Positions 1-7,055 of a stretch of DNA of 64,000 bases are shown here, piece by piece. The position numbers and the translations under genes are program-made. The stretch's first letter is position 1, and each line of letters opens with the position of its first letter. Source of the DNA: Leucobacter sp. CX169 (GTDB lineage Bacteria > Actinomycetota > Actinomycetes > Actinomycetales > Microbacteriaceae); NCBI RefSeq assembly GCF_017161405.1, contig NZ_CP071051.1:434001-498000 (forward strand). The letters run 5' to 3'. The notes beneath the pieces were generated by a model that saw only the letters and a program-made list of their open reading frames with translations, did not search any database and was not told the DNA's origin.

Positions 1-2
1 TC

Positions 3-725
3 TGCGCGGTCATCGTGTACTCGTTCAACGCGGCCGGCACCAGTACCCGCTTCGAGGGCCTGACGCTGCAGTGGTACGTCGACCTGTTCCAGGATGAGCA
101 GCTCATGACCACCCTGCGCACGAGCGCGATCGTCGGCGTGCTCGCCGCGACCCTCGCCACCGCGATCGGCATCATGTTCGCGCTCGGGCTCCAGCGCTAC
201 CGGGGCAAGGGCAAGACCGCGATGATCGGCATGATCGCCCTGCCGTTGATCGTTCCCGAGATTGTGCTGGGCGTGGCGCTGCTGAGCGTGTTTAGCTCGA
301 CGAAGGTTCCGCTCGGGATCCTGACGCTCGTGCTCGGCCACCTCATCGTGGCCCTGCCGCTCGCGACGCTCGTGCTGATGAGCTCGGCATCGATGCTCGA
401 TCCGAGTCTGCCCGAGGCGGCGACCGATCTCGGTTGCACCCCGTGGCAGACCTTCACCCGCGTGTACTTCCCGCTCTTGCGGCCCGCGGTCATGGCGGCC
501 TGGTTACTGAGCTTCACCACCTCGTTCAGCAACATCGTGATGTCGACGTTCCTCAGCGGCGTCGGCTCGACGACCCTCCCGCTCAAGATCTACTCGAGCC
601 TCAAGACCGGCCTGACGCCCAGCATCAATGCGCTCGGCGCGCTCTTGATCCTGCTCACCCTCGTCATCGTGCTCTCGGTCGGGATCCGGCAGATGCGTCG
701 CATCCTCGTCGACTCCCGCTCGTAG
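3..725 (+). CDS. Polyamine-type ABC transporter permease (PotC-like), 5' end cut by the window
   Basis: Inner-membrane permease half of an importer of the spermidine/putrescine class. The reading frame is open to the first base of the window, so the true start lies upstream. About five membrane segments remain. The permease EAA loop is visible near residue 135 (EAATDLG, then a G ten residues later), the contact site for the ATPase. The cognate binding lipoprotein (770) and ATPase (1861) follow in the same direction, so a second permease gene (PotB type) probably lies just upstream. The exact substrate cannot be read from the sequence; the downstream catabolic genes suggest a polyamine or amine-derived compound. 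Confidence 0.9.
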   Translation, partial: CAVIVYSFNAAGTSTRFEGLTLQWYVDLFQDEQLMTTLRTSAIVGVLAATLATAIGIMFALGLQRYRGKGKTAMIGMIALPLIVPEIVLGVALLSVFSSTKVPLGILTLVLGHLIVALPLATLVLMSSASMLDPSLPEAATDLGCTPWQTFTRVYFPLLRPAVMAAWLLSFTTSFSNIVMSTFLSGVGSTTLPLKIYSSLKTGLTPSINALGALLILLTLVIVLSVGIRQMRRILVDSRS

Positions 726-769
726 CGCCCCTCGTACTCACCCCGTTCACCCCTTTGAAAGGAATACCC

Positions 770-1834
770 ATGAAGAAGATTGCGTTCGCAACGGTCGGCA
801 TCGTCGCCGCTCTCGCGCTCACCGCCTGCAGCGGCGGCACCTCCGGCGGCGATGCCGCGCCGTCGAAGGAACTCAACATCTACGCCTGGGACGGCGAGAT
901 CCCCCAGACAGTGATCGACGCGTTCACCGAGGAGACCGGCATCAAGGTCAACCTCGACAACTTCGACAGCAACGAGACGATGATCTCGAAGCTCGCCGCG
1001 GGCGGCTCGGGCTACGACGTCGTCCAGCCCAGCCAGTACGCCGTGCAGCAGCTCGTCGGCCAGGAGCTGCTCGAGCCGCTTGACCACTCAAAGCTCGAAG
1101 GCCTCGAGAACATCGCCGAGAAGTTTGCTGACCCGAGCTACGACCCCGGCATGAAGCACTCAGTGCCGTGGGTCTGGGGCACTACCGGCCTGCTGTACAA
1201 CTCCACCTGCACCGGTGGCGAAGAGATCACGAGCTGGGAGTCGCTGTTCGACCCGAAGTGGCAGGGCAAGGTCTACATGCTGGACAACATGCTCGCCGCC
1301 TACATCGCGGGCCTGCAGGTCAACGGCTACGGCGCCGACAGCAAGGACGAGAAGGAGATCGCGAAGGCCACCGAGTCGCTCATCGAGCAGAAGAGCTTGC
1401 TCGCCGGCTACAACTCGACCAACTACGGCGAGCTCGTCGCAAATGGCGACGCTTGCATCTCTGAGGCTTGGGGTGGCAACAGCACCGCCAAGATCGTCGC
1501 GGACAACGAAGACGTCCACTACGTGATCCCCGAGGAGGGCGGCAGCCTCTGGGTTGACGGCCTCTCGATCGCGAAGGGGGCCCCGCACTCGGACGCTGCG
1601 TACAAGTTCATCAACTTCCTGCTCCAGCCCGAGATCGCCGCGATGGCGACGAACGATGGCGGCATGGCGACGCCGAACACGGGTGCACAGGAGTTCATCA
1701 CCGACAAGGGCCTGCTGACGAACGCGGCCGTCTACCCCACGGAAGAGCAGATCGCGGAGGCCGACTTCATCGTCGACCCGGGCGCGGCAATGAAGTTCTA
1801 CCAGGATGGCTGGACGCGAGTAAAGGCCTCCTAG
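770..1834 (+). CDS. Extracellular solute-binding lipoprotein of a polyamine-type ABC importer (PotD/PotF-like)
   Basis: Predicted 354-residue lipoprotein. It begins with MKK, a hydrophobic stretch and the lipobox LTAC, so Cys21 should be lipidated and the protein anchored on the outer face of the membrane. After a Gly/Ser linker the mature part starts with LNIYAWDGEIP, typical of the family 1 binding proteins used for putrescine and spermidine. An upstream in-frame extension to 434 is rejected because it overlaps the permease; ATG 770 follows GAAAGGA with good spacing. It delivers ligand to the permease ending at 725 and the ATPase at 1861. Confidence 0.94.
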   Translation: MKKIAFATVGIVAALALTACSGGTSGGDAAPSKELNIYAWDGEIPQTVIDAFTEETGIKVNLDNFDSNETMISKLAAGGSGYDVVQPSQYAVQQLVGQELLEPLDHSKLEGLENIAEKFADPSYDPGMKHSVPWVWGTTGLLYNSTCTGGEEITSWESLFDPKWQGKVYMLDNMLAAYIAGLQVNGYGADSKDEKEIAKATESLIEQKSLLAGYNSTNYGELVANGDACISEAWGGNSTAKIVADNEDVHYVIPEEGGSLWVDGLSIAKGAPHSDAAYKFINFLLQPEIAAMATNDGGMATPNTGAQEFITDKGLLTNAAVYPTEEQIAEADFIVDPGAAMKFYQDGWTRVKAS

Positions 1835-1860
1835 TCGGAAACCGGAGACAGCTGAGGATC

Positions 1861-2976
1861 ATGGACACGCAGACACGCACCCCGCACACGGACACCATCA
1901 CGGCGACCCCCGCCGTCGAGCTGAAGGGGCTGACCAAGACATTTGGGAAGAACCTCGTGGTCGAACCGCTCAACCTCGAAATCGCCGAGAACGAGTTCTT
2001 CTCGATCCTCGGCCCCTCGGGCTGCGGCAAGACGACGCTCATGCGGATGATCACCGGGTTTGAAACGCCCACCGACGGCCGAGTGCACCTGGGCGGCGTG
2101 GACGTCACCGACGTGCCGACGCGCAACCGTGACCTCAACATGCTCTTCCAGAGCTACGCGCTGTTTCCGCACCTGACGGTGTTCGACAACGTCGTGTTCG
2201 AGCTTCGCGTGCGTCGGGTGCCCAAGGCGGAAGCCAACCGCCGGGCATCCGAGGCGCTCGACCTCGTCAAGCTGGCCCACCTGGCGGACCGGAAACCAGA
2301 CCAGCTCTCGGGCGGTCAGCGGCAGCGCGTCGCCCTCGCGCGCGCCGTGGTTTCCGGCCCGAAGGTGGTGCTGCTCGACGAGCCGCTCGGCGCGCTCGAC
2401 CAGCAGCTGCGCAAGGAGATGCAGTTTGAACTCAAGCGCATGCAGCGTGAGGTCGGCATCACCTTCATCTACGTCACTCACGACCAAGAGGAAGCACTGA
2501 CAATGTCCGACCGCATCGCGGTCATGTCGAACGGCGTCGTGCAGCAGGTCGCGAGCCCGGAGCGCATCTACAACGCCCCGGAGACCCGCTTCGTCGCCGG
2601 CTTCATCGGCAGCTGCAACCTGCTCGACGTCACCGTCCCCGCAGGGGTCGCCGGCGAGGAGGCGACCGTCGAGATTCCCGGAGTGGGCCAGGTCGTTGGC
2701 GTCCGCGCCGAAACCGGCGCACACGCCTCGCCGGGCACCCTGCTCTTGCGCCCCGAGCGCGTGGATGTCACGCGGGGCGGCACGGGGATCCCGGCCACGG
2801 TTGAGAACCTCGTGTTCCTGGGTGAGGAGTGGCAGCTGCACCTGCGCGCGGGGGAGACCCCGCTCAAAGTGTCGGTCTCGAGCCTGGTCGCCGAACGAGA
2901 CCTCCCCGGGCTCCGTCAGGGCGAGCAGCTCAGCCTGAGCTGGCGCCCGCAGGACGCCCGCATCGTCACCCGCTAA
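1861..2976 (+). CDS. Polyamine-type ABC transporter ATP-binding protein (PotA-like)
   Basis: ATPase of 371 residues powering the importer encoded just upstream. Walker A is GPSGCGKT at residues 51-58, the signature LSGGQ is near residue 148, Walker B is VVLLDEP near residue 170, and the switch His follows in VTHDQEEAL. The last ~110 residues form the TOBE/OB extension found in PotA, MalK and FbpC ATPases. It is 26 bases downstream of the lipoprotein gene and 34 bases upstream of the nitrilase gene, in one apparent operon. All catalytic motifs are intact. Confidence 0.95.
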   Translation: MDTQTRTPHTDTITATPAVELKGLTKTFGKNLVVEPLNLEIAENEFFSILGPSGCGKTTLMRMITGFETPTDGRVHLGGVDVTDVPTRNRDLNMLFQSYALFPHLTVFDNVVFELRVRRVPKAEANRRASEALDLVKLAHLADRKPDQLSGGQRQRVALARAVVSGPKVVLLDEPLGALDQQLRKEMQFELKRMQREVGITFIYVTHDQEEALTMSDRIAVMSNGVVQQVASPERIYNAPETRFVAGFIGSCNLLDVTVPAGVAGEEATVEIPGVGQVVGVRAETGAHASPGTLLLRPERVDVTRGGTGIPATVENLVFLGEEWQLHLRAGETPLKVSVSSLVAERDLPGLRQGEQLSLSWRPQDARIVTR

Positions 2977-3010
2977 CGCACCGTTTCCCCGAAGTTTCAA
3001 GGAGTACCTG

Positions 3011-3817
3011 ATGAGAGTCGCCGTAGCGCAGACGTCACCCACGATCGATTTCGAGCACAACTTCGCTGTGATTCGCCGCTTCACCGCGGAGGCGGCAGCA
3101 GCGGGCGCGGCCCTGGTCGTGTTCCCCGAGGAGTCAATGCTGCTCGCGGACGACGAGATCAAGCCGCAATTCCCCGCGCTGCTCGCCGAGGCATGGCCGC
3201 GCTTTGAGGCACTGCTTGCGGAGTTGGCGACCCAGCACCAACTGACGATCATTGCCGCTGGGTACGAGCCGAACCCGAGTGGGGTGCCCTTCAACACGAT
3301 TCTCGCGGTCGACCCGGATGGCGTGGAGGCCGCGCGATACCACAAGGTGCACCTCTACGACGCCTTCTCCTACAAGGAATCGGACTACATCACGCACGGC
3401 GCGGCCCTCCCGCCGGTCATCGAGGTGGAAGGGTTCCGCGTCGGAATCGCCAACTGCTACGACGTGCGTTTCCCCGAGCTGTTCCGCAGCATGGCGGACC
3501 GCGGCGTCGACATCATTTCGCTGTCCGCAGCGTGGGTGTCGGGCAAGGGCAAGGAGATGCACTGGGAGCTGCTTACGCAGGCCCGCGCGGTGGAGAACGT
3601 GAGCTGGCTAATCGCCGCGGGTACCGTGCAGGCGGACGCCGCCGGACTCAGCCGCGTGATCGACCCCATGGGCATCGTGCGTGCCGGCCTCGACGCGCAC
3701 AACGAAGGCATCGCCTTCGCCGATATCACCCGCGAGCGCCTTGACCAGGCGCGCGCCTCACTTCCCGCACTCGAGAACCGGAGGATCGACACGCGATACT
3801 CCATGAAGGGCCAGTAA
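3011..3817 (+). CDS. Carbon-nitrogen hydrolase (nitrilase superfamily, omega-amidase-like)
   Basis: A 268-residue cytoplasmic amidase of the nitrilase fold. The catalytic triad is complete: Glu40 in FPEES, Lys112 in YHKVHL and Cys149 in ANCYDVRFPEL. Length and motif spacing fit the Nit2/omega-amidase and deaminated-glutathione amidase branch, which hydrolyse the amide of short 2-oxo acid amides; the real substrate is unknown. AAGGAG precedes ATG 3011. The stop codon overlaps the start of the RraA-like gene (ATG at 3817), so the two are translationally coupled. Its place behind a polyamine-type importer suggests deamidation of an imported or partly degraded compound. Confidence 0.92.
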   Translation: MRVAVAQTSPTIDFEHNFAVIRRFTAEAAAAGAALVVFPEESMLLADDEIKPQFPALLAEAWPRFEALLAELATQHQLTIIAAGYEPNPSGVPFNTILAVDPDGVEAARYHKVHLYDAFSYKESDYITHGAALPPVIEVEGFRVGIANCYDVRFPELFRSMADRGVDIISLSAAWVSGKGKEMHWELLTQARAVENVSWLIAAGTVQADAAGLSRVIDPMGIVRAGLDAHNEGIAFADITRERLDQARASLPALENRRIDTRYSMKGQ

Positions 3818-4503
3818 TGTTTGCCAACGTCGGCGAGACCCCGACCACCCTGTCGCCCGAGCTTCGCGCGAAGCTCGAGCGCCTGAGCTTTCCGACGCTC
3901 GGCCACTACCTGGAAGAGGGCTTTACCGATTCGGGGATCCGGCGTCAGGTGGGTGCCGGCCGCGTGATCGGCACCGCCTTCACCGTGCGCACGACGGCCA
4001 CCGACTCAACCATGCTGCACCACGGTGCGGGCCTGATCGAGGCCGGCCAGGTCATGGTGATTGATACGGGCGGCGACGTTCGGCATGCACCCCTCGGCGA
4101 GGTCGTCGCGGCGCAGCTCGTGGCGCGCGGCGCGGCGGGCGCGATCGTCGACGGGGTCGTCACCGACACCGACGAGATCGCGGAGCTGGGCCTCGAGGTC
4201 CACGCTCGCGGCACCAGCATGCTCACGACCAAGCTGCACGGGATCGATGCTGGCGGCGTGAACATCCCGGTCACGGTCGGCGGCACCGCAGTGCGTCCCG
4301 GAGACGTCGTGCTCGCCGACGCGAACGGCGTGCTCGTCGTTCCCCTTGACGTGCTCGAGAAGATCGTCGACATCGCGCTTGCCGACGACGCGGAGGAGCC
4401 CGAACTCGTCGCCGACCTGCGCGCGGGCAAGCCGCTTGGCTCGCTGACCGGTGCGAGCGACACGGTCGCCGCGCTGCTCGCACAGTCCACGCCCCAGGAC
4501 TAA
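3817..4503 (+). CDS. RraA-family protein (aldolase/decarboxylase fold) lacking the usual active-site Arg
   Basis: A 228-residue member of the RraA/demethylmenaquinone-methyltransferase-like fold. Relatives with known activity are 4-hydroxy-4-methyl-2-oxoglutarate aldolases and oxaloacetate decarboxylases. The core motif normally reads D-G-x-x-R-D; here residues 112-117 are DGVVTD, so the Arg that binds the 2-oxo acid carboxylate is Thr116. The downstream GDVVLAD and GVLVVP segments are preserved. It overlaps the nitrilase stop by one base. It may act on a substrate bound differently, or be non-catalytic like E. coli RraA. Fold assignment is firm; activity is not. Confidence 0.88.
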   Translation: MFANVGETPTTLSPELRAKLERLSFPTLGHYLEEGFTDSGIRRQVGAGRVIGTAFTVRTTATDSTMLHHGAGLIEAGQVMVIDTGGDVRHAPLGEVVAAQLVARGAAGAIVDGVVTDTDEIAELGLEVHARGTSMLTTKLHGIDAGGVNIPVTVGGTAVRPGDVVLADANGVLVVPLDVLEKIVDIALADDAEEPELVADLRAGKPLGSLTGASDTVAALLAQSTPQD

Positions 4504-4522
4504 CCACACAGGCGACGCGCAT

Positions 4523-4549
4523 GGGTCTATCCGCTTGGCGGGTAGGCCC
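4523..4549 (+). terminator. Intercistronic hairpin between RraA-like and BKACE genes
   Basis: The arms GGGTCTATCCGC and GCGGGTAGGCCC pair with two mismatches around a short loop, with no T-run behind. It probably acts as an mRNA stability or partial attenuation element. Weak support. Confidence 0.35.
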
Positions 4550-4590
4550 CGCCCCGCGCTGCCCATTATCATCATTTCGGAAGGAAACTC

Positions 4591-5313
4591 ATGCTTCTCA
4601 AAGCAGCAATCAACGGCGGACGTACCCTCGAGGATCACCCCGCAACTCCGCTCACCATCGACCAGGTGGTGGCGGCAAGTATCGCCGCTGTGGCGGCCGG
4701 TGCCGACGTCGTGCACGCGCACGTGCGGGTCGGGGCTGACGGGCAGACGATCGCCCCGGAAGACATCGGCGAATGGGTCCGTGCCATGCGTGCGGCCGAC
4801 CCCAGCGTGGTCATCGGCACCACGACGGGACTCTGGACGGTCTCGTCGCACGCGGAACGCATGGCCCACCTGGCAGCCTGGCCCGCGGACGCGCTGCCCG
4901 ACTTCGCCTCGGTCACCTTCGTGGAAGAAGGGGCGGCAGAGGCCGCCGAGCTCGTGCTCGAGCGCGGCATGGTCCTCGAGTCGGCCGTCTGGTCGATGGC
5001 CGATATGCCCGCGCTGCTGGCCTCGCCGACCCTGCACCAGAACGTGCGCGTGCTGATCGAGCCCGAGACTGAGGACGCGGATCAGGCCGTCGCGGAGTGC
5101 CGCGAGATGGCCGCGGCGATTCGCGCAGCCGGCGTGACCGCGCCGATTCTCTACCACGGCTACGGCGAGACCGTCTGGCCGATCGTTCGCGCCGCGATCG
5201 AGGACGGCTGCGAGACCCGGATCGGGTTCGAGGACGGGCTCACCCTCGAAGACGGAAGCGTCGTCGCGTCGAACGTCGAGCTGGTCAAGGCCGCACGCGC
5301 CCTCGGCGCCTAG
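4591..5313 (+). CDS. Beta-keto acid cleavage enzyme (BKACE, DUF849) family protein, short form
   Basis: A 240-residue TIM-barrel protein of the BKACE family, which condenses a beta-keto acid with acetyl-CoA to give acetoacetate and a new acyl-CoA. The zinc-binding His-x-His is H42-A-H44 in VHAHVR, and the C-terminal RIGFED segment (Glu near 214) supplies the other conserved acidic residue. The opening AAINGGRTLEDHP matches the family. It is shorter than the usual 270-310 residues, as in a compact subfamily. GGAAGGAAAC precedes ATG 4591. Last gene of the operon that starts with the importer; a hairpin follows at 5323. Confidence 0.85.
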   Translation: MLLKAAINGGRTLEDHPATPLTIDQVVAASIAAVAAGADVVHAHVRVGADGQTIAPEDIGEWVRAMRAADPSVVIGTTTGLWTVSSHAERMAHLAAWPADALPDFASVTFVEEGAAEAAELVLERGMVLESAVWSMADMPALLASPTLHQNVRVLIEPETEDADQAVAECREMAAAIRAAGVTAPILYHGYGETVWPIVRAAIEDGCETRIGFEDGLTLEDGSVVASNVELVKAARALGA

Positions 5314-5322
5314 CCGCGAGTG

Positions 5323-5354
5323 GGGCAGCGTCGCCACTTCGGCGGCGCTGTCCC
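5323..5354 (+). terminator. Terminator-like hairpin after the BKACE gene
   Basis: GGGCAGCGTCGCC pairs with GGCGGCGCTGTCCC around a 5-base loop with one mismatch and one bulge. It starts ten bases after the BKACE stop and has no U-tract, as is common in actinobacteria. It likely closes the operon. Confidence 0.55.
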
Positions 5355-5383
5355 GTTCCGCGGGCCGCGCGCCGGAGCCGCGG

Positions 5384-5398
5384 TACCCTGGAGGAATG
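5384..5398 (+). promoter_or_regulatory. -10 box with out-of-frame leaderless ATG ahead of the Lrp gene
   Basis: TACCCT (5384-5389) lies six bases before ATG 5396, the same geometry as other leaderless starts here. That ATG opens a ten-codon frame (5396-5428) which overlaps the Lrp start out of frame. It is either a leader peptide or shows that Lrp is translated from a ~10-20 base leader. Confidence 0.4.
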
Positions 5399-5405
5399 GT
5401 GAACC

Positions 5406-5894
5406 TTGGGCGACGCAGTGGTCGATGAGCTCGATCGCCGGCTGATCGAACTCTTAGGGCGAGACGGCCGGCGGTCGTTTACCTCGCTTGCGGAAGAACT
5501 CGGGGTCTCGCAGTCCACCGTCCGCGGCCGGATGGCAAAGCTGCAAGACGACGACGTGCTCAACATCGTCGGCATCTGCAATGCACTGATGCTCGGGCAC
5601 GAAGTCGCGCGGCTACTCATTCGCGTGCGCAACCTCACCCCGCAGGACGTGGCGGACGACCTCGCGGCGAACTCCGACATTCACCACATCGCGCTCATCT
5701 CGGGCTCCTACGACATCTACCTCGAGGTGACCTGCCGCGATCAGGAACAACTGATCCGCCTGCTCGATGAGATCCGATGCACGCCGGGGGTCGCGGCGAT
5801 CCAGCCGATTATCATCACCTCTCTCGCCAAGGACTACACCTGGCACGGGTTGCGAGGCACCGCAGGGCAGAGCGTGAGCAACCCCGACGCGTAG
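5406..5894 (+). CDS. Lrp/AsnC family transcriptional regulator
   Basis: A 162-residue regulator: N-terminal AsnC-type helix-turn-helix (residues ~8-60, SLAEELGVSQSTVRGRM) and a C-terminal RAM ligand-binding domain with the usual SGSYDIYLEV core. Such proteins bind amino acids and form octamers on DNA. The start is uncertain: TTG 5406 sits ten bases behind GGAGGA, while GTG 5418 would give a more typical MVDELDRR amino end. It follows the importer/nitrilase/BKACE operon in the same direction and probably controls it. Its stop lies three bases from the stop of a second, converging Lrp gene. Confidence 0.92.
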   Translation: MGDAVVDELDRRLIELLGRDGRRSFTSLAEELGVSQSTVRGRMAKLQDDDVLNIVGICNALMLGHEVARLLIRVRNLTPQDVADDLAANSDIHHIALISGSYDIYLEVTCRDQEQLIRLLDEIRCTPGVAAIQPIIITSLAKDYTWHGLRGTAGQSVSNPDA

Positions 5895-5897
5895 ACG

Positions 5898-6386
5898 CTA
5901 CGCGTGTGCTTCGTTGAACCAGCTCCACAGATAGGTGTCTTTGCGCATCTCGAGCACCGTGAGCGTCTCAACCTCAGAGACCCCGTGGATGCGCCGAATG
6001 TCGTGCAGCACCACCCGGCCAAGGGCCTGAGCGTCGGGCGTCTCGACGCTGAGCAGGATGTCGTAGTAGCCGAGGGTGCACGCGATGTACTTAATCTGCG
6101 GGTGATCGACAAGCTGCTCCGCCACGCGGGCCACCGCTGCTCCCGAGACGCGAATGCCGATGTGCGCGGAGATGCCCCCGAGTTTCGTCTCGTCGTGCAT
6201 GCCGACGACGTGCAGCACTCCCATTGACACGAGCCGGTTGTAGCGCTGCCGCACCGTCGGCTCAGAGAGGCCGATGTTGCGGCCGATCTCCGAGAACGGT
6301 CGTCGGCCGTCGACGCGCAGCTGATCGATGATCTCGCGGTCGGCGCGATCGATCTGTCGTTCTACGGTTGCGGGCTGCTGTGCCAT
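5898..6386 (-). CDS. Lrp/AsnC family transcriptional regulator
   Basis: A 162-residue regulator with an N-terminal AsnC helix-turn-helix (IGRNIGLSEPTVRQRYNRL near residues 38-56) and a C-terminal RAM domain (TLGYYDILLSVE). It is the same length as the converging gene at 5406 but clearly different in sequence, so the pair is not a recent tandem duplication. The start codon ATG sits six bases behind a TAGACT -10 box, indicating a leaderless mRNA. No obvious target operon lies downstream, so it may control itself, the neighbouring transporter genes, or the operon ending at 5313. Confidence 0.93.
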   Translation of the reverse strand: MAQQPATVERQIDRADREIIDQLRVDGRRPFSEIGRNIGLSEPTVRQRYNRLVSMGVLHVVGMHDETKLGGISAHIGIRVSGAAVARVAEQLVDHPQIKYIACTLGYYDILLSVETPDAQALGRVVLHDIRRIHGVSEVETLTVLEMRKDTYLWSWFNEAHA

Positions 6387-6398
6387 CCCCCGAGTCTA
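6384..6398 (-). promoter_or_regulatory. Leaderless promoter: -10 TAGACT, six bases, ATG
   Basis: On the minus strand TAGACT (6398-6393) is followed by CGGGGG and then ATG 6386. Transcription would start at or next to the A of ATG. Confidence 0.65.
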
Positions 6399-6445
6399 TT
6401 CGCGGGCCCCAGCTCTCCGGTCTTTTCTCACAGGATCACGCCGGG

Positions 6446-7012
6446 CTACAGCGCCTTGAGGAGCGCCTTCCAGTGCGCACGCCACTCCTCGATGCGTTCG
6501 CCGTCGGGGAGCCCGTCCTGTGAGACCGAGAGGATCGTCTTCGCCGGATCCTTCCCCGCGGTTGCGGCGACCTCGACCTTGCCGGCGCCCTCGAGTGAGA
6601 ATCGCCGAAACGCGCGCTTCTCGGTGCGGGAGCTCCGGCGATCTTCGACGGCGTGGCCGAGGTGCTCCGTCGTCGCGTCGTGCGCGGCAAGCCACAGGCC
6701 GAGGGCAGTGTCGCGATCGACGGGAAGGGTGCGGCTCGCGCTCACGCGAAACGTGCCCGTTGACGACTGGCCGGGTACTCGCAGCCCGACGAACTGCTCG
6801 TACGCGATCGCGACGCCCTGCGCCCACCAGTCGGGGCTGTCGAGATCCGCCGGCATCTCTGGGCGCGCGAGCTTGGCGATGGCCGGGTGGTCAAGGGTGC
6901 GTGCGCCGTGGCTGTCGAAATAGGCGACCCACTCGTTCCACGGTCGGTTCGTCGCGCGTTCGATCGCGGGGATGCGTTCGCCGCGGGTCTGGTTGCCGCT
7001 CCGGGTTGTCAT
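6446..7012 (-). CDS. Conserved hypothetical protein, soluble, about 190 residues
   Basis: An 188-residue protein with no signal peptide or membrane segment. I recognise it only as an actinobacterial conserved type: an N-terminal NRPWNEWVAYFDSHGA segment, a WWAQGVAIAYEQFVGLRVPG block in the middle, and a C-terminal beta-rich part resembling SRPBCC-fold proteins with the ending EEWRAHWKALLKAL. No catalytic residues can be assigned. The gene is monocistronic with a leaderless start. Function unknown; a lipid- or hydrophobe-binding role is only a guess from the fold impression. Confidence 0.8.
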   Translation of the reverse strand: MTTRSGNQTRGERIPAIERATNRPWNEWVAYFDSHGARTLDHPAIAKLARPEMPADLDSPDWWAQGVAIAYEQFVGLRVPGQSSTGTFRVSASRTLPVDRDTALGLWLAAHDATTEHLGHAVEDRRSSRTEKRAFRRFSLEGAGKVEVAATAGKDPAKTILSVSQDGLPDGERIEEWRAHWKALLKAL

Positions 7013-7024
7013 GGAGTCAGTGTA
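7010..7024 (-). promoter_or_regulatory. Leaderless promoter: -10 TACACT, six bases, ATG
   Basis: On the minus strand TACACT (7024-7019), GACTCC and ATG 7012 follow directly, the same geometry as at 11240 and 28641. Confidence 0.65.
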
Positions 7025-7055
7025 GATCGCGGGCGTGCGCGGGAGCAGGATTCAG

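Noticed and set aside
434-1834. Longer start (434) for the binding lipoprotein
   Set aside because: Would bury the signal peptide and lipobox 113 residues into the protein and overlap the permease gene by nearly 300 bases.
1831-3345. Long minus-strand frame (504 codons) opposite the ABC ATPase and nitrilase genes
   Set aside because: It is antisense to genes with clear motifs, has no recognisable domain and shows an Arg/Asp/His-rich composition typical of shadow frames in high-GC DNA.
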